This document shows, piece by piece, positions 9,112 through 18,690 of a DNA stretch of 64,000 bases. Each line of letters opens with the position of its first letter. Position 1 is the stretch's first letter. The notes under the pieces are model-generated. The model saw only the letters and a program-made list of their open reading frames with translations. It did not search any database and was not told the DNA's origin. The translations under genes and the position numbers were made by a program. The stretch is from Methylorubrum rhodesianum (GTDB lineage: Bacteria; Pseudomonadota; Alphaproteobacteria; Rhizobiales; Beijerinckiaceae), in the NCBI RefSeq assembly GCF_014199985.1, contig NZ_JACHOS010000023.1:1-64000 (forward strand), written 5' to 3'.

Positions 9112-10356
9112 TCAGGCGCTTCCCTCCATCTCCCGCACGAAGCGGGCGATGCGCGGTGCGATGACGGAGCGGAAGCGGGAGCCGTTGAAGACGCCGTAAT
9201 GCCCCACCTTCTCCTGCAGGTGATAGGCTTTGCGGGCATCGGGCAGGTTCGGCGTGAGATCGAGGGCGGCCTTGGTCTGGCCGACGCCGGAGATGTCGTC
9301 GTTCTCGCCCTCGACGGCGAGGATCGCGCAGCGCCGAATGGCCGAGAGGTCGACCGGCTGCCCGGCATGGCGCATGTGCCCGCGCGGCAGGGCGTGATCG
9401 ACGAACACGGTCTGCACGGTCTGGAGGTAGAACTCCGCCGTCAGGTCCATCACCGCGAGGTATTCGTCGTAGAAGTCACGATGCTTTTCCGCCGAGTCGC
9501 CGTCCCCGGTGACGAGATGGTGGAACATGTCGGTATGAGCGGTGACGTGGCGGTCGAAGTTCATCGCCATGAAGCCCGAGAGCTGCAGGAAGCCGGGATA
9601 GACCCGGCGCATCGCCCCCGGGTAGAGCGGCGGCACCACGGTGATGCAGTTCTTCTCGAACCAGCTCATCCCGCGTTCCTGCGCGAGACAGTTCACGGCG
9701 GTCGGCGAGCAGCGCGTGTCGATGGGTCCTCCCATCAGGGTCATCGAGACCGGCACAGGGGCCGAATCCGCCGCTTCCATCAGCGCGACGGCGGCGAAGA
9801 CCGGCACGGCGGGCTGGCAGACGGCCATGACGTGAAGGTCCGGCCCGAGATCGCGGAACATCGCCTGCAGGTAGTCGATATACGTGTCGAGATCGAAGCG
9901 CCCGTCGAGCAGCGGCACCATCCGCGCGTCGGACCAGTCCGTGATGAAGACCCGATGATTGGGCAGCATCGCCTCCACGGTGCCGCGCAGGAGCGTCGCG
10001 TAATGCCCCGACATCGGCGCCACGATCAGGAGCTTCGGCTGCGGCTCCGAGAGCCCCACCGGCAGCGCCCGGTCGAACGCGATCACGCGGCAGAAGGACC
10101 GCTCCCACACAACGCGCTCCGAGACCGGAACGGCCTGGCCGTCGATCACGGTCGTCGGCAGGCCGAAGGCCGGCTTGCCGTAGCGGCGCGTGACCCGCTC
10201 GAACATCTCGAGCGCCGCCGCGGTCGAGCGGGCATAGGGGCCATAGGCGAAGGGGTTGCCTGGATTGCCGAGAGAGTGCCGGGCCGCATCCGCTGCGAGG
10301 CGGGCCGGCGTCAGCATCGCGCGCGCCGTCTCGTACCAGACATACGCCAGATCCAT
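9112..10356 (-). CDS. phaZ: Intracellular polyhydroxyalkanoate (PHB) depolymerase
   Basis: Degrades storage granules of poly-3-hydroxybutyrate inside the cell. The 414-residue protein matches the PhaZ1 type of Cupriavidus. In place of a serine lipase box it has VCQPAVP with the nucleophile Cys at residue 180. A catalytic Asp is likely in VEGENDDISG and a His in VGHYGVF. No signal peptide is present. Starting at the ATG at 10356 gives MDLAYVWYE, the usual opening. It is divergent from actS across 157 bases. Carbon storage breakdown next to a redox two-component system makes shared regulation plausible, but that is inference. Confidence 0.92.
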   Translation of the reverse strand: MDLAYVWYETARAMLTPARLAADAARHSLGNPGNPFAYGPYARSTAAALEMFERVTRRYGKPAFGLPTTVIDGQAVPVSERVVWERSFCRVIAFDRALPVGLSEPQPKLLIVAPMSGHYATLLRGTVEAMLPNHRVFITDWSDARMVPLLDGRFDLDTYIDYLQAMFRDLGPDLHVMAVCQPAVPVFAAVALMEAADSAPVPVSMTLMGGPIDTRCSPTAVNCLAQERGMSWFEKNCITVVPPLYPGAMRRVYPGFLQLSGFMAMNFDRHVTAHTDMFHHLVTGDGDSAEKHRDFYDEYLAVMDLTAEFYLQTVQTVFVDHALPRGHMRHAGQPVDLSAIRRCAILAVEGENDDISGVGQTKAALDLTPNLPDARKAYHLQEKVGHYGVFNGSRFRSVIAPRIARFVREMEGSA

Positions 10357-10513
10357 CTCGGCCCTCCCTGTCTCGGTCCGCAGATCGACCGTCAACGAGC
10401 CGATCCTATCGTATGTTGCAGCCGGAGAAATCCGGCAAAAACGCGCTGCCGGCCGCGGCATCTGTGGACAGGGCAGTGGACGCGCCCCGAGCCAGCCCTA
10501 TCGTAGCCGCAGG

Positions 10514-11908
10514 ATGATGGAAGCGGCCCACGAGACCTTCACGCCAGCGGGCCGCCACCTGCGGCTCGACACCTTCGTGCGCCTGCGCTGGCTCGCCCTG
10601 ACCGGGCAGAGCGCGGCGGTCGTCGGCGCCCAGTTCGGGCTCGGCCTCAACCTGCCCTTCGGCTGGTGCTTCCTCGTCATCGCCGCCTCGTGCTGGCTCA
10701 ACTTGGCCCTGCGGATCCGTTTCCCCGCAAGCTACCGCCTGAGCGACGATTCCGCGGCGCTCCTGCTCGCCTTCGACATCGTCCAGCTCGCGGGCCTGCT
10801 CTTCCTCACCGGCGGTCTGCAGAACCCGTTCTCGCTCCTGTTCCTCGCCCCCGTCCTGATCTCGGCGACCGCCCTGCCTCCGGAGCGGACCCTCGCACTG
10901 GGCCTTCTGGCGGTGGGCCTCGCCACCCTGCTTGCCCTCGTCCACCGCCCCCTTCCCTGGTTCGCCGACGGGCGGATCGAGCTGCCCTTCCTCTACGTTT
11001 CAGGCGTTTGGACCGCGATCCTGCTCGGCACGGCCTTCACCGGGGTCTACGCGTGGCGGGTGGCGGAGGAGACGCGCCAGCTCGCCCGGGCGCTCGCCGC
11101 GACGGAACTGGTGCTAGCCCGCGAGCAGCACCTATCGCAGCTCGACGGCCTCGCCGCAGCGGCCGCGCACGAACTCGGCACGCCGCTCGGCACCATCATG
11201 GTGGTGGCGAAGGAACTCGACCGGCAGCTCGGCCCCACCGCATCGCCGGCCATCGCCGAGGATCTCAGCCTGCTGCGCGATCAGGTCGACCGCTGCCGGG
11301 GCATTCTCTCGAAGCTCACCTCCATGGGCGAGGAGACCGAGGAAGGCGAGACCTTCCTCCAGACCGTCACCTTCGGCCACCTCGTCGAGGAGCTGGTCGC
11401 ACCTCAGCGCGCGCTGGGCATCGCGGTCGATGTCTCCAAGCAGGGCGAAGGCGCGGAGCCGGTCTGCCGACGCAATGCCGGCGTGATGTTCGGGCTCGCC
11501 AATATCCTCGACAACGCCGTGGATTTCGCCGAGTCGCGCGTGCTGATCGAGGCGCGCTGGACTGCCGAGCGGGTGACGCTGACGATCCGCGACGACGGTC
11601 CGGGCTTTCCCAGCGAGGTGCTGCTGCGGGCCGGCGAACCCTACGTCACCACCCGAAGCCGCGGGCGGACACGCAAGCCCGACGAGGCGGGCGGGGGTCT
11701 CGGGCTGGGTCTGTTCATCGCCAAGACGCTGATCGAGCGCTCCGGCGCGCAGCTCCTGCTGTCGAACATCACCGAGGCGGGGCAGCACGGCGCCCTGGTG
11801 CGGGTGACCTGGGCACGTCACGTTTTCGAGAGGGAGGCGATTGCGCCCCATCGCGTTGCGCACAATTCTCTGCGACCCCTAACGGAACGCGATGCCGCAC
11901 CCATATAA
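10514..11908 (+). CDS. actS: Redox-sensing histidine kinase of the RegB/PrrB/ActS type
   Basis: Membrane sensor kinase that reads quinone pool and redox state and phosphorylates the neighbouring ActR. Six hydrophobic segments fill residues 25-180, with GGLQNPFSLLFLAPV at 100-114, the RegB quinone-binding signature. The dimerisation helix contains AAAAHELGTPLGTI with the phospho-acceptor His at 219. A Cys at 261 (DRCRGIL) occupies the position of the redox-active Cys of RegB. ATPase boxes follow: NILDNAVDFA (N), DDGPGF (G1) and GGGLGLGLFIAKTL (G2). Adjacent ATG codons at 10514 and 10517 are both possible starts. The response regulator gene follows in the same direction. Confidence 0.93.
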   Translation: MMEAAHETFTPAGRHLRLDTFVRLRWLALTGQSAAVVGAQFGLGLNLPFGWCFLVIAASCWLNLALRIRFPASYRLSDDSAALLLAFDIVQLAGLLFLTGGLQNPFSLLFLAPVLISATALPPERTLALGLLAVGLATLLALVHRPLPWFADGRIELPFLYVSGVWTAILLGTAFTGVYAWRVAEETRQLARALAATELVLAREQHLSQLDGLAAAAAHELGTPLGTIMVVAKELDRQLGPTASPAIAEDLSLLRDQVDRCRGILSKLTSMGEETEEGETFLQTVTFGHLVEELVAPQRALGIAVDVSKQGEGAEPVCRRNAGVMFGLANILDNAVDFAESRVLIEARWTAERVTLTIRDDGPGFPSEVLLRAGEPYVTTRSRGRTRKPDEAGGGLGLGLFIAKTLIERSGAQLLLSNITEAGQHGALVRVTWARHVFEREAIAPHRVAHNSLRPLTERDAAPI

Positions 11909-11944
11909 TGCACATAGATGACACGAACCGACGAGGAGCGCCGC

Positions 11945-12547
11945 ATGCTGACGCAGAGCGGGACGACGGTGCCAGGCTCGGACACCGCTTTTCTATCCGA
12001 TTCCGATCCTCTCTCCGCCTTCAGCGATCGCAGCCTGCTGATCGTTGACGATGACAAGCCGTTCTCGACCCGCCTCGCCCGGGCGATGGAGTCGCGCGGC
12101 TACGAGGTTCACGTGGCCGAAAGCGTCAGCGAGGGCGTCGCTGCCGTCGAGAACAAAGCGCCCGCCTTCGCCGTGATCGACATGCGGTTGGGCGACGGCA
12201 ACGGGCTCGATGTGATCGCTCGCCTGAAGGAACGCCGTCCCGAGGCTCGCGGCGTCATTCTCACCGGCTACGGCAACATCGCGACCGCCGTGACCGCGGT
12301 GAAGCTCGGCGCCTTCGACTATCTCGCTAAGCCCGCCGATGCCGATGAGATCCACGGAACGCTGATGGCGCAGCCGGGCGAGCGCGCCGATCCACCGGAA
12401 AATCCCATGTCGGCCGACCGAGTCCGGTGGGAGCATATCCAGCGGGTCTACGAGCTGTGCGGACGCAACGTCTCGGAGACGGCCCGGCGCCTCAACATGC
12501 ACCGGCGCACGCTCCAGCGCATCCTCGCCAAGCGCGCGCCGCGCTGA
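11945..12547 (+). CDS. actR: Redox response regulator of the RegA/PrrA/ActR type
   Basis: DNA-binding partner of the preceding kinase. The receiver domain has the acidic pocket DDD at 35-37, the phospho-acceptor Asp79 (VIDMRLGDGNG) and Lys129 (AKPAD). A short proline-containing linker leads to a Fis-type helix-turn-helix ending MHRRTLQRILAKRAPR, nearly invariant in the RegA family. I chose the ATG at 11945 because GAGGAG sits six bases before it. The ATG at 11918 has no Shine-Dalgarno. In relatives this pair adjusts respiration, photosynthesis or carbon and nitrogen fixation; targets here are not visible. Confidence 0.93.
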   Translation: MLTQSGTTVPGSDTAFLSDSDPLSAFSDRSLLIVDDDKPFSTRLARAMESRGYEVHVAESVSEGVAAVENKAPAFAVIDMRLGDGNGLDVIARLKERRPEARGVILTGYGNIATAVTAVKLGAFDYLAKPADADEIHGTLMAQPGERADPPENPMSADRVRWEHIQRVYELCGRNVSETARRLNMHRRTLQRILAKRAPR

Positions 12548-12574
12548 CGGAGCAGGGAACAGGTTACGGATCGG

Positions 12575-12608
12575 ACGGCCGGCGGAACATCGCCGGCCGT
12601 TTCTTTTC
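12575..12608 (+). terminator. Rho-independent terminator after actR
   Basis: A perfect 10-base-pair G+C-rich stem (12575-12584 with 12591-12600) with a 6-base loop is followed directly by TTCTTTTC. It lies 27 bases beyond the actR stop and ends the actS-actR transcript. Confidence 0.85.
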
Positions 12609-12727
12609 GGGCTGGATCGTCCCGGTTCTCTTCTCACGCTGCGTAAGACGCATCGCGGGAACGGTTGCACCGGACACCGCCCTCGGGCTAGTTCGCCGGT
12701 CAGTGGATTGAACAGGCTTGCGCGGGT

Positions 12728-12952
12728 ATGCGGAACCTCATCACGATACTCGGCCTGATGGTGCTGGTCGGCACGGAAGTGTTCGCCGCCGCCATCGCCG
12801 CCGGTTGGGCACTCGCCGGACTGCTCGATCTGGGCGACCGCGTCGGGCACGTCCTCATGGGCGTGTTCAGCCTCGTCGCCGCCTGGATCATGGTCCAGCT
12901 CTGGCGTCGCGCGACCGAAGCTGAGCCGATCGGATCGGCCAAGCACCGGTAG
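12728..12952 (+). CDS. Small two-helix membrane protein
   Basis: A 74-residue hydrophobic protein with two predicted transmembrane helices (about residues 4-32 and 38-60) and a short charged tail. Coding-like G/C third positions and position between the actR terminator and purS support it as a real single gene. No family is recognised. Confidence 0.6.
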   Translation: MRNLITILGLMVLVGTEVFAAAIAAGWALAGLLDLGDRVGHVLMGVFSLVAAWIMVQLWRRATEAEPIGSAKHR

Positions 12953-13145
12953 CGAGGACCCCTGCGGTGACGCAGTCACGAAAGCGCGATAGAGTTTCGT
13001 TCTCCGGCGAGCAACGCGTCGACTGCACTCAGATGACAAACCTGAGTTCAGGCTTCTCGTGCACGGTCTAGCACCGGCACCTCCCTCCCCGGTCGCACCG
13101 CCCCCTTGCCGCGCCGCCCGCCCACCATTCAAACGAGTGCTAGTC

Positions 13146-13384
13146 ATGAAAGCCCGCATCGTCGTCACCTTGAAGAACGGCGTTCTCGACCCGCAGGGGA
13201 AGGCGATCGAAGCGGCGTTGAAGTCGTTCGGGATCGAGGATGTCTCCGGCGTACGGCAGGGCAAGGTCTTCGACCTAGAGGTCGCTTCCGAGAACCGCGA
13301 ACAGGCCGAGGCAACCTTGAAAGCCGCCTGCGAGAAGCTGCTCGCGAACACCGTCGTCGAGAACTACACCGTCGAGATCGCCTG

Positions 13385-13385
<1 letters not shown>
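13146..13385 (+). CDS. purS: Phosphoribosylformylglycinamidine synthase subunit PurS
   Basis: The 79-residue scaffold subunit that joins PurQ and PurL in the three-part FGAM synthase. It shows the whole PurS pattern: VVTLKNGVLDPQGKAIEAAL, VRQGKVFDLEV, and a C-terminal helix and strand ending NYTVEIA. The ATG at 13146 gives the standard length. Its stop codon overlaps the purQ start by one base (TGATG), so the pair is translationally coupled. purL is not in the window. Confidence 0.96.
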
Positions 13386-14065
<680 letters not shown>

Positions 14066-14176
14066 GGGTTTTCTTTCGACCGTCGCGGCATCGCGCGGCG
14101 GAGCCGAAGCGGTCTGGCCGCGCGGGCGACCGGATCGGTCTCCGCCGAACCCGCGGGAGTCCGATCCAGAGGGGCC

Positions 14177-14722
14177 TCAGTGCCCTTCGAACTCCATCAG
14201 CGTGCGAACCGTGACACCGAGGTCGCGCAGGCGCTGGGCGCCGCCGATCTCCGGCAGATCGATCACGAAGCAGGCGGCGACCACTTCCGCCCCGAGCTGG
14301 CGCAGCAGATTCACCGCCGCCGTCGCCGTGCCGCCGGTGGCGATGAGGTCATCGACGAGAATCACCCGATCGCCGGACTTGATCGCATCGACGTGGATCT
14401 CGATCTCGTCGGTGCCGTATTCGAGGGCGTAGGCCGTCGAGACGGTCTTGTGGGGCAGCTTGCCCTTCTTGCGGATCGGGACGAAGCCCGAGGAGAGCTG
14501 GTGCGCCACCGCGCCGCCGAGGATGAAGCCCCGCGCCTCGATGCCCGCGACCTGATCGATCCGTCCGCCCGCGTAGGGATGCACCAGTGAATCGACCGCG
14601 CGGCGGAACGATCGCGGATCGCTGAGCAGAGTGGTGATATCGCGGAAGATGATGCCCGGCTTCGGATAATCGGGGATCGAGCGGACCGAGTCCTTGAGGG
14701 CGGAGTGGCGGCGGGCTTCCAT
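14177..14722 (-). CDS. apt: Adenine phosphoribosyltransferase
   Basis: Salvages adenine to AMP with PRPP. The 181-residue protein contains the PRPP-binding loop VILVDDLIATGGT at 119-132, the PDYPKPGIIFRDI opening segment and the GIEARGFILGG loop typical of Apt. No signal peptide. It lies on the minus strand, convergent with purQ and about 75 bases downstream of the inositol monophosphatase-family gene. Confidence 0.95.
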   Translation of the reverse strand: MEARRHSALKDSVRSIPDYPKPGIIFRDITTLLSDPRSFRRAVDSLVHPYAGGRIDQVAGIEARGFILGGAVAHQLSSGFVPIRKKGKLPHKTVSTAYALEYGTDEIEIHVDAIKSGDRVILVDDLIATGGTATAAVNLLRQLGAEVVAACFVIDLPEIGGAQRLRDLGVTVRTLMEFEGH

Positions 14723-14797
14723 GCGGGGCGCTCGATTCGTTTCGAATTCGCGGAGGGTTGAGCAGAAGGCACGGTGCGAGACCGAGCCTCCGCCCGG

Positions 14798-15592
14798 TTA
14801 CGCGGCGGCCTTGCGCAGCAGGCCGATCAGCTCGCGGTGTAGCACTTCGTTGCCGCAGGCCACGGAGCGGGCGGCGAGCGGCTCGGCGCCGCCATCCGCG
14901 CTGGTGACGAAGCCGCCGGCCTCGCGCACGAGGATGATGCCCGCCGCGATGTCCCAGGTCTGAAGGTCGCGTTCCCAGTACAGGTCGGTCCGGCCGCAGG
15001 CGACGTAGGCGAGGTCGAGCGCCGCCGAGCCGAGGCGGCGGGTGCCGCCGGACACCGCCATCACCGCGGCGACCTCCTTGAGCAGCCGTCCGTGGCTGCC
15101 GCGGCCGAGGTAGGGCGTGCCGTAGGCGACCAGCGCGTCGGCGAAGTCCTGACGGCCGGAGACGCGTAGGCGGCGGTTGTTGAGGAAGGCACCCTTGCCG
15201 CGCTCGGCGATGAACAGCTCGTCCTTGGCCGGATCGTAGATCACGCCGGCGACGATCTGGCCGTCGCGCTCCAGGCCGACCGAGATCGCGAAATGCGGGA
15301 TGCCGTGCAGGAAGTTGGTGGTGCCGTCGAGGGGATCGACGTGCCAGGTGTGGCTCTTGTCGCTGCCCTCGATGTTGCCGCTCTCCTCCATGATGAGGCC
15401 GTAGCCGGGCCGGGCCTTCATCAGCGCGTCGCGTAGGACTTCCTCTGCCTTCTTGTCGGCGGCGGAGACGAAGTTGCCGGGGCCCTTGCGCGAGACCTGA
15501 AGGTTCTCGATCTCGCCGAAATCGCGCTTGAGGCCGCGGGCGGCCTTGCGCACGGCATCGACCATGACGGTCATGAGGGGAGAGTTGATCAT
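14798..15592 (-). CDS. suhB: Inositol monophosphatase family protein (SuhB-like)
   Basis: A 264-residue magnesium-dependent phosphatase. Metal ligands are visible in MEESGN (residues 68-73) and DPLDGTTNF (86-94), with the third site WDIAAG at 213-218. Members hydrolyse inositol-1-phosphate or related sugar phosphates; in E. coli SuhB also binds transcription complexes. The ATG at 15592 was chosen; ATGs at 15574 and 15565 are alternatives. It is downstream of thiE on the same strand after a 141-base gap, so read-through from the thiamine operon is possible. Confidence 0.88.
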   Translation of the reverse strand: MINSPLMTVMVDAVRKAARGLKRDFGEIENLQVSRKGPGNFVSAADKKAEEVLRDALMKARPGYGLIMEESGNIEGSDKSHTWHVDPLDGTTNFLHGIPHFAISVGLERDGQIVAGVIYDPAKDELFIAERGKGAFLNNRRLRVSGRQDFADALVAYGTPYLGRGSHGRLLKEVAAVMAVSGGTRRLGSAALDLAYVACGRTDLYWERDLQTWDIAAGIILVREAGGFVTSADGGAEPLAARSVACGNEVLHRELIGLLRKAAA

Positions 15593-15733
15593 GCGGGTCG
15601 GCTCGCAGCCCCGAGGGGCGCCTGGCTGAGAGTGGAATCTGTCAGCGCTTCTATACGCCTCGCGCCACAGCGCCAGGGGTGATCGGTGCAAGGCCGGTAT
15701 CCGGCCAGGATCGGCGCCGGGACGAGGCCGTCC

Positions 15734-16348
15734 TCAAGTCAGTCCTGCCAGAATGCGGGCGGTCGCTCCCTGAGGATCCGACCCGCGCATCACGCCGCCC
15801 ATGATTGCGACGCCCGTTGCCCCGGCTTCCCGGCAGGCGCGGGCATTGTCGGCGTCGATCCCGCCGAGCGCGAAGACCGGCAGGCCGTGCGCGGCGGCGC
15901 GCAGGGCCGCGACGCCGAGCGCGGGGCCGTAGCCGGGCTTGCTCGCAGTCGGAAAAATCGGGCTGAGCGTGGCGTAATCGGCACCTGCCGTCTCGGCCGC
16001 CGCGATCTCGGCCACCGTATGGGCCGAGACCCCGATCAGCGCCGCCGCGCCGAGCGTCGTCCGCGCCGCGCGGATGCCGTCGCTCCCGGCGGAGCCCGGC
16101 AGATGCACGCCCTGGGCGCCGATCTCCGCCGCCAGTTCCACATCCCCGCCGACGACCAGACGTCCGCCGACCGGCGCCAGGATCGCGACCAGGTCGCGGC
16201 TGAGATTTCTGCGCGCCTCCCGATCGAGATCGCGGTCGCGCAGCCAGACGAAGCGCGCACCGCCCGCGACTGCCGCGCGGACGGTGTCAGGGAGCGGCCG
16301 GTCGGCACCGTGGCGGTCGGTGACGACGAGGAGGGGCGGAAGCGCCAC
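15734..16348 (-). CDS. thiE: Thiamine phosphate synthase
   Basis: Couples HMP pyrophosphate with the thiazole phosphate to make thiamine monophosphate. The 204-residue TIM barrel has the FVWLRDRDLD strand near residue 33, HLPGSAGSDG, YATLSPIFPTASKPGYGP and the phosphate-binding FALGGIDADNA followed by GVAIMGG. The start is a GTG at 16348, six bases after the thiG stop. It is the last of four closely packed thiamine genes. Confidence 0.92.
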   Translation of the reverse strand: MALPPLLVVTDRHGADRPLPDTVRAAVAGGARFVWLRDRDLDREARRNLSRDLVAILAPVGGRLVVGGDVELAAEIGAQGVHLPGSAGSDGIRAARTTLGAAALIGVSAHTVAEIAAAETAGADYATLSPIFPTASKPGYGPALGVAALRAAAHGLPVFALGGIDADNARACREAGATGVAIMGGVMRGSDPQGATARILAGLT

Positions 16349-16354
16349 CCAGCC

Positions 16355-17161
16355 TCAGGACCCGACGAGGCCGAGCTGCGGGCTGGACGGTTCGGCCCGG
16401 CCACGACGGGGGATGCGTCCTGCCAGATGCGCCAGTCGACCCGCCTCGACGGCATGGCGCATGGCATCCGCCATCCGCACCGGATCGTCGGCCTTGGCCA
16501 CGGCGGTGTTGATGAGGCAGGCGGCCGCCCCGAGCTCCATCGCGATCACCGCGTCCGAGGCCGTGCCGATGCCGGCATCGACGATCACCGGCACCTTCGC
16601 CCGGCGGCAGATCAGCTCGATATTGGCCGGGTTGGCGATGCCCATCCCGGAGCCGATGAGCGAGCCCATCGGCATCACCGCCGCACAGCCGAGATCGGCC
16701 AACCGCTCGCAGATCACGGGATCGTCGTTGCAGTAGGGCAGAACGGTGAAGCCGTCATCGACGAGGTGGCGGCACGCTTCGAGCAGCTCGGTGACGTCCG
16801 GGTAGAGCGTCTCGCGGTCGCCGATGACCTCGACCTTGATCCAGTCGGTGCCGAGGGCCTCGCGGGCGAGTTCGGCGGTCATGATCGCGTCGCGCGCCGT
16901 CTCGCAGCCGGCGGTGTTGGGCAGGAAGCGGGCGCCCTTCAGCTTCTGGAAGGTGTCCGAGCCGTGGCCCTGGAGCGAGACCCGGCGGATCGAGGCGGTG
17001 ACGACCTCGGCGCCCGAGGCGCGCACCGACTGGGCCATGATCTCCTGGCTCGGATAGCCCGCCGTCCCGATAAACAGCCGTGAGGAGAGCCGGATGCCGG
17101 CAATCTCCAGGGCGTCGTCCCCGGCGGCAGTCTGCGCGAGGGTGGTGTCGTGATGGTTCAT
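16355..17161 (-). CDS. thiG: Thiazole synthase
   Basis: Builds the thiazole phosphate ring from DXP, dehydroglycine and ThiS-thiocarboxylate. The 268-residue barrel has FIGTAGYPS near residue 30, the Schiff-base Lys109 in WIKVEVIGD, MPMGSLIGSGMGI and the closing VDAGIGTASDAVIAMELGA. The first 20 residues are an extension. It lies 4 bases downstream of thiS. Dehydroglycine would come from ThiO, encoded in the same operon, rather than from ThiH. Confidence 0.96.
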   Translation of the reverse strand: MNHHDTTLAQTAAGDDALEIAGIRLSSRLFIGTAGYPSQEIMAQSVRASGAEVVTASIRRVSLQGHGSDTFQKLKGARFLPNTAGCETARDAIMTAELAREALGTDWIKVEVIGDRETLYPDVTELLEACRHLVDDGFTVLPYCNDDPVICERLADLGCAAVMPMGSLIGSGMGIANPANIELICRRAKVPVIVDAGIGTASDAVIAMELGAAACLINTAVAKADDPVRMADAMRHAVEAGRLAHLAGRIPRRGRAEPSSPQLGLVGS

Positions 17162-17165
17162 GCGC

Positions 17166-17378
17166 TCAGCCTCCCTGCATGGCGCGGACGATCTCGATGC
17201 GGTCGCCCTCGTTAAGTGCTGTCCCGGCCCAGGCGGCCTTGCGCACGACTCGTCCGTTGACGGCGATGGCGATGCCCTCGGAACTCTCGATGCCCCGCTC
17301 CTCGGCCTCTTCGGCGAAGAGGGCAGCGAGGTTCGGCGCCTCGCGCTCGCAGGGCTCTCCGTTGACGGTCAATCTCAT
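17166..17378 (-). CDS. thiS: Sulfur carrier protein ThiS
   Basis: A 70-residue beta-grasp protein that carries sulfur as a C-terminal thiocarboxylate to ThiG. The sequence ends in the required Gly-Gly. MRLTVNGE at the start and the IAVNGRVV core are typical. The ATG overlaps the thiO stop by 4 bases (ATGA), so its translation is coupled to ThiO. Confidence 0.95.
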   Translation of the reverse strand: MRLTVNGEPCEREAPNLAALFAEEAEERGIESSEGIAIAVNGRVVRKAAWAGTALNEGDRIEIVRAMQGG

Positions 17379-18595
17379 GCCACGGCCCTCCCCCGGCCTT
17401 CACGCGATGCTGAGAAGCGCGCCCGCCCGAAGCCGCGGGCGAAGTCCGGCAGATCTCCCTCGCCGACGAGCGCGGCGACGGCGTCGGCGGTCGCGGGGGC
17501 GAGCAGGTAGCCGTTGCGGTGATGGCCGGTGGCGACGACGAGGCCGGGCGCCGCCTCCTCGATGATCGGCGCGTCGTCGTCCGAAGTCGGGCGGAAACCG
17601 CTCCAGACCGCATCGATCTCCATCTCCTCGATGCCGGGCAGGACCCGCCGCGCCCCTTCCAGCAGGGCGAACAAGCCGCCGGCGGTGACGCCGCTGTTGA
17701 AGCCGCAATCCTCTACCGTCGCGCCGACGATGAGGTGCCCGTCGCCCTTGGGCGCCATATGCACTGCGTCGGTCCAGACCATGCGGGACAGGGTGCCGGT
17801 CCGCTTCGTGGTGCGCAGCGCAAGCGACTGCCCCTTGAGGGGGCGGACCGGCAGCGCGAGGTCATCGGGCAGCAGGCCCGCCTCTCCGCTCCAGGCCCCC
17901 GCGGCCAGGATCACCGTCTCGGCGGCAAGGGCGCGGCCGGCGGCACGCAGACCGCTGACGCGGCCGCCCTCGCTCTCCAGCCCCTCCACCGCGACGTTCT
18001 CGACGATGGTGACGCCCGCCGCTTCGCAGGCGCGGAGCAATGCCTCCATCACGAGGCGGGGATCAACCTGCGCGTCCAGCGGACAGAGGATGCCGGCGGT
18101 GACGTTGGGGCGCAGCAGCGGCTCGCGCACGCGCACCTCGGGACCGGACAGCCACTCGGCGGCGACGCCCGAGCGCCGCTGCAGGTCGTGGCGGAAGCGC
18201 AGACGCTCCACCTCGTCGCGCCCGATAGCGATCACCAGGGTGCCGTCTTCGCGGTAGTCGATCCCCCGGCCCGACGCCACCTGAAGCGCGTCGCGGAAAG
18301 CCGGCCAGCGGCGCAGGGATTCGAGTGCCAGGGGCAGCAACAGGTCGGAGCCGGGCTCGTGCTCGGCGGCGGGCGCGAGCATACCGGTGGCGGCGAGGCT
18401 CGCGCCGCTGCCGACGCTGCCGCGCTCCACCACCGTCACCGAGCGGCCGGACTGTGCCAGCCGCCACGCGATCGACAGGCCGATCAGCCCAGCCCCCACG
18501 ATCCCGACGTCGGTGCGCTGCGGTAGCTCGGCCGCGCGCGGGCGCATCGAGAGGCTACGGCGCTGGCCGATCGGCGAAGTCAGCAAGTCGGACAT
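17375..18595 (-). CDS. thiO: Glycine oxidase ThiO
   Basis: FAD enzyme that oxidises glycine to the imine used in thiazole synthesis. The 406-residue D-amino-acid-oxidase-fold protein has the dinucleotide motif VGIVGAGLIGLSIAW at 30-44 and the C-terminal ATGHHRNGYLLAPATAD stretch that binds flavin. The first 25 residues are an extension. GGAAGG lies 8 bases before the ATG at 18595. It is the first gene behind the TPP riboswitch, which should switch it off when thiamine is plentiful. Confidence 0.94.
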   Translation of the reverse strand: MSDLLTSPIGQRRSLSMRPRAAELPQRTDVGIVGAGLIGLSIAWRLAQSGRSVTVVERGSVGSGASLAATGMLAPAAEHEPGSDLLLPLALESLRRWPAFRDALQVASGRGIDYREDGTLVIAIGRDEVERLRFRHDLQRRSGVAAEWLSGPEVRVREPLLRPNVTAGILCPLDAQVDPRLVMEALLRACEAAGVTIVENVAVEGLESEGGRVSGLRAAGRALAAETVILAAGAWSGEAGLLPDDLALPVRPLKGQSLALRTTKRTGTLSRMVWTDAVHMAPKGDGHLIVGATVEDCGFNSGVTAGGLFALLEGARRVLPGIEEMEIDAVWSGFRPTSDDDAPIIEEAAPGLVVATGHHRNGYLLAPATADAVAALVGEGDLPDFARGFGRARFSASREGRGRAVA

Positions 18596-18690
18596 CGAAA
18601 GGGCCTTCCGCGGATCTGCCCGCAGGAACCGGCACCATGTGCTTCCCGAAGAAGCGAGGTTCGCTCGATCGAGCGGCCCTCAGGTCCAAT

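Noticed and set aside
11904..11909. TATAAT between actS and actR as a promoter for actR
   Set aside because: It overlaps the actS stop codon, and the hexamer 17 bases upstream (AACGGA) does not resemble a -35 element. Probably chance.
15605..15650. Half of a possible second TPP riboswitch on the plus strand (GGGGCGCCTGGCTGAGA)
   Set aside because: The 5' half looks right, but the matching ACCTGATC...GCGTAGGG half does not follow, and no plus-strand gene lies downstream.
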